From Tagaea sp. (GTDB taxonomy: Bacteria > Pseudomonadota > Alphaproteobacteria > CACIAM-22H2), in NCBI GenBank assembly GCA_023653245.1, contig JAMNXK010000095.1, positions 1 to 7,329 on the forward strand: a DNA stretch of 7,329 nucleotides. Reading direction: 5' to 3'. The notes beneath the pieces are model-generated. The model was not told where the DNA came from. It ran no database searches and was given only the letters and a program-made list of their open reading frames with translations. Below, piece by piece: positions 5,904 through 7,329 of this stretch. The translations under genes were made by a program, and so were the position numbers. Within the stretch, counting starts at the first letter, position 1, and each line of letters begins with the position of its first letter.

Positions 5904-6039
5904 CGTCGTTTCGATCCAAGCGCTGCGGCAAACGTTACGGGACGGCGAATCGCCGCTAAACCGTTCCGGGGTCAAAGATTAAGCGAGCGCAAGTCCGGAC
6001 GCCAGAGATAATCCCCCGCCGCCATGGGGCTTGCGATGG
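5904..6039 (-). promoter_or_regulatory. tolC-popZ intergenic region, possible popZ-valS promoter
   Basis: This 136-base gap holds no gene I can support. On the minus strand a TTGACC (5970-5975) resembles a -35 box. The hexamer 17 bases downstream (CGATTC, 5947-5952) is a poor -10 match, so the promoter call is weak. That position lies inside a 13-base inverted repeat, CGGCGA-A-TCGCCG (5943-5955), which could be an operator. No strong terminator follows tolC, so read-through from tolC is possible. Confidence 0.25.
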
Positions 6040-7329
6040 TCAGCGGCGCGGCTCTTCGCCCGGTATGTCGTTACCCCGCCAGCGATCGCGCGTGGCGTTG
6101 AGATTCGCCGCCGGATCGTAGACCTCGACCGGCAGGCCGAGTTCGCTCGCGCGCAGCTTGCCGACGGCCGAGAGCAGCTGGAAGGAGGCCAGCACTTCGT
6201 CGCGCTGCGCCTGGACCAAGCTCACACGGCTGTTGAGCAATTCTTGCTCGGCGTTGAGCACGTCAAGCACGGTGCGCGAGCCGACCCGCGCTTCCTGTTC
6301 GACGCCTTCGAGCGCGATTTCGTTGGCGCGGATCTGGGCCGAGAACGAGCCGATCTGGGCGCGCGCGGTTTGCAGCTGCTGCCAGCCGCGCGTGGCGTCG
6401 TCGATCGCTTGGCGCGTGGCGACGTCGATTTGGGTACGGCGCTGGCCTTGGGTCTGCTTGGCGCCGCGCACGCGCGCGTCGGTGGCACCTTGCTGGTAGA
6501 TCGGCACCGAGAAGGTCAGCAGCAAATCCAGCGTATCGCGGGTGAGGCCGCGGGTCGCGGTCTCGCGCGCCTTGATCGCATCCGCCTGCAGCGCGACGGT
6601 TGGCAGCTGCTCGCCTTCGATCAGCGCCACGTCGTGCCCGGCGGCGTCGTGCGAGAACCGCGCTTGCACCACGTTCGGATTGGCGACTTGCGCCCAGCTG
6701 CGCGCCTCGGCCTCGTTGCCCGGCAAGCCGTTGGGCACGGCGGGCACGCGCACGCGCCCCGCTTCGAGTCCGGCCGAGCGCAGGAAGGTCGCGCGCGTGG
6801 TCGCGACTTCGCCTTCCGAGCGCGTGCGATTGGCTTGGGCTTGGGACAGCCGGGCTTCGGCTTGGCTCACGTCGGTGCGGGTGATTTCGCCGACTTGGAA
6901 GCGGTCGCGCGCCGCGTCGAGCTGACGTTGCAAGACCTGGACGTTGTTGATGTTGAGCTCCAGCACCGCGAAGGCCTGGGCGAGATTGATATAGGCCGTG
7001 GCCGCTTCGAGGAGCACGCGCTGCTCGACCACGCCGAGCTGGGCGCGGCCGGCTTGCACGTTGGCTTCCGCGCGGGCGAGTTCGGCCGTCGAACGGCCGC
7101 CGCGATAGAGCGGCTGGGTGAGCGTCAGCGTCGCCGACAAGGGCGTGCGCAAACGCTCGTTCTCGACCGTGGTCTGGTCGCGCGAGCCATTGGCGCCGAA
7201 ATTGGTCGATGTGGTCGAGGAGAAATCCCGCGCCCGGCCGGTATTGCCCGACAGCGTGATCGACGGACGCCATTGCGACAGCGCTTGGGGCACGGTTTCG
7301 TCGGTCGCGCGCAAGGCCGCGCGCTGGGC
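6040..7329 (-). CDS. tolC: TolC-family outer membrane efflux channel, N-terminus beyond the window
   Basis: The frame is open to the window edge, with 429 residues visible. By comparison with alphaproteobacterial TolC proteins (about 450-480 residues), perhaps 30-50 residues including the signal peptide are missing. TolC trimers form a beta-barrel plus periplasmic alpha-tunnel that serves RND/ABC efflux pumps and type I secretion. Two outer-membrane-efflux-protein repeats are visible. The first has TLTQPLYRGGRSTAELARAEA, then a long coiled coil with LEAATAYINL and GEITRTDVSQAEARLSQAQ. The second has FSVPIYQQG, another long helix, VGSRTVLDVLNAEQELLNSRV and the C-terminal LGLPVEVYDP. A TTG at 7314 is not the real start, because the residues before it (AQRAAL) continue the family's usual sequence. 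The stop is TGA, followed by the 136-base gap before popZ. Family is certain; which pump or secretion system it serves cannot be told here. Confidence 0.93.
   Translation of the reverse strand, partial: AQRAALRATDETVPQALSQWRPSITLSGNTGRARDFSSTTSTNFGANGSRDQTTVENERLRTPLSATLTLTQPLYRGGRSTAELARAEANVQAGRAQLGVVEQRVLLEAATAYINLAQAFAVLELNINNVQVLQRQLDAARDRFQVGEITRTDVSQAEARLSQAQANRTRSEGEVATTRATFLRSAGLEAGRVRVPAVPNGLPGNEAEARSWAQVANPNVVQARFSHDAAGHDVALIEGEQLPTVALQADAIKARETATRGLTRDTLDLLLTFSVPIYQQGATDARVRGAKQTQGQRRTQIDVATRQAIDDATRGWQQLQTARAQIGSFSAQIRANEIALEGVEQEARVGSRTVLDVLNAEQELLNSRVSLVQAQRDEVLASFQLLSAVGKLRASELGLPVEVYDPAANLNATRDRWRGNDIPGEEPRR

Noticed and set aside
5904..5975. Extension of PopZ to a TTG at 5975
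   Set aside because: Family members begin a few residues before the conserved MEEILASIRRII helix; the extra 24 residues are unlike PopZ and overlap the probable promoter region.
5975..5995. Possible CtrA box near a TTAA in the popZ upstream region
   Set aside because: Only one TTAA half-site is present; no second TTAA at the seven-base spacing.
5251..6011. Plus-strand frames with polyglycine or polyarginine runs opposite popZ
   Set aside because: They are the reverse complement of the PopZ polyproline tracts; no domain or start signal supports them.
1..7329. Mobile elements, CRISPR arrays or a novel defence or biosynthetic system
   Set aside because: Every stretch longer than about 140 bases is taken up by a recognisable housekeeping gene or tRNA; no transposase, integrase, spaced direct repeats or attachment-site duplication at the tRNA was found.

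Overview
The window is ordinary, gene-dense chromosomal DNA from a very GC-rich bacterium, almost certainly an alphaproteobacterium (Rhodospirillales-like by feel). The strongest evidence is the minus-strand order tolC, popZ (DUF2497 pole organiser), valS. This order is widespread in Alphaproteobacteria, and PopZ is essentially confined to that class. No mobile element, CRISPR array or phage gene is visible.

Left part, plus strand (1-2242): three genes are joined by 4-base stop/start overlaps. The first is the 3' part of a MocA/MobA-type nucleotidyltransferase. It lies behind a Pro/Ala-rich linker, so it is probably the C-terminal domain of a larger molybdopterin-binding fusion. Next comes a complete group II (SufS-type) cysteine desulfurase, then a small SufU/IscU-like protein with a modified cysteine motif. 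This looks like a sulfur-mobilisation module next to molybdenum-cofactor maturation. A tRNA-Glu(TTC) follows, with a plausible promoter of its own that overlaps the end of the third gene.

Middle (2365-2446): a short convergent spacer contains several inverted repeats and separates the plus-strand genes from the minus-strand ones.

Right part, minus strand (2447-7329): in transcription order, tolC (outer-membrane efflux channel, N-terminus cut by the window edge), a 136-base gap, popZ (polar scaffold), a 34-base gap, and valS (valyl-tRNA synthetase). The PopZ linker is unusual, with uninterrupted runs of 22 and 14 prolines flanking an acidic Met/Glu/Pro segment. Its DNA holds a perfect 21-base tandem duplication and is strongly G-rich on the plus strand.

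I do not see a convincing undescribed system. The observations most worth a second look are the PopZ polyproline linker, the CxxC variant of the SufU-like protein, the nucleotidyltransferase-desulfurase-SufU operon, and an anticodon-stem mismatch in the tRNA-Glu.
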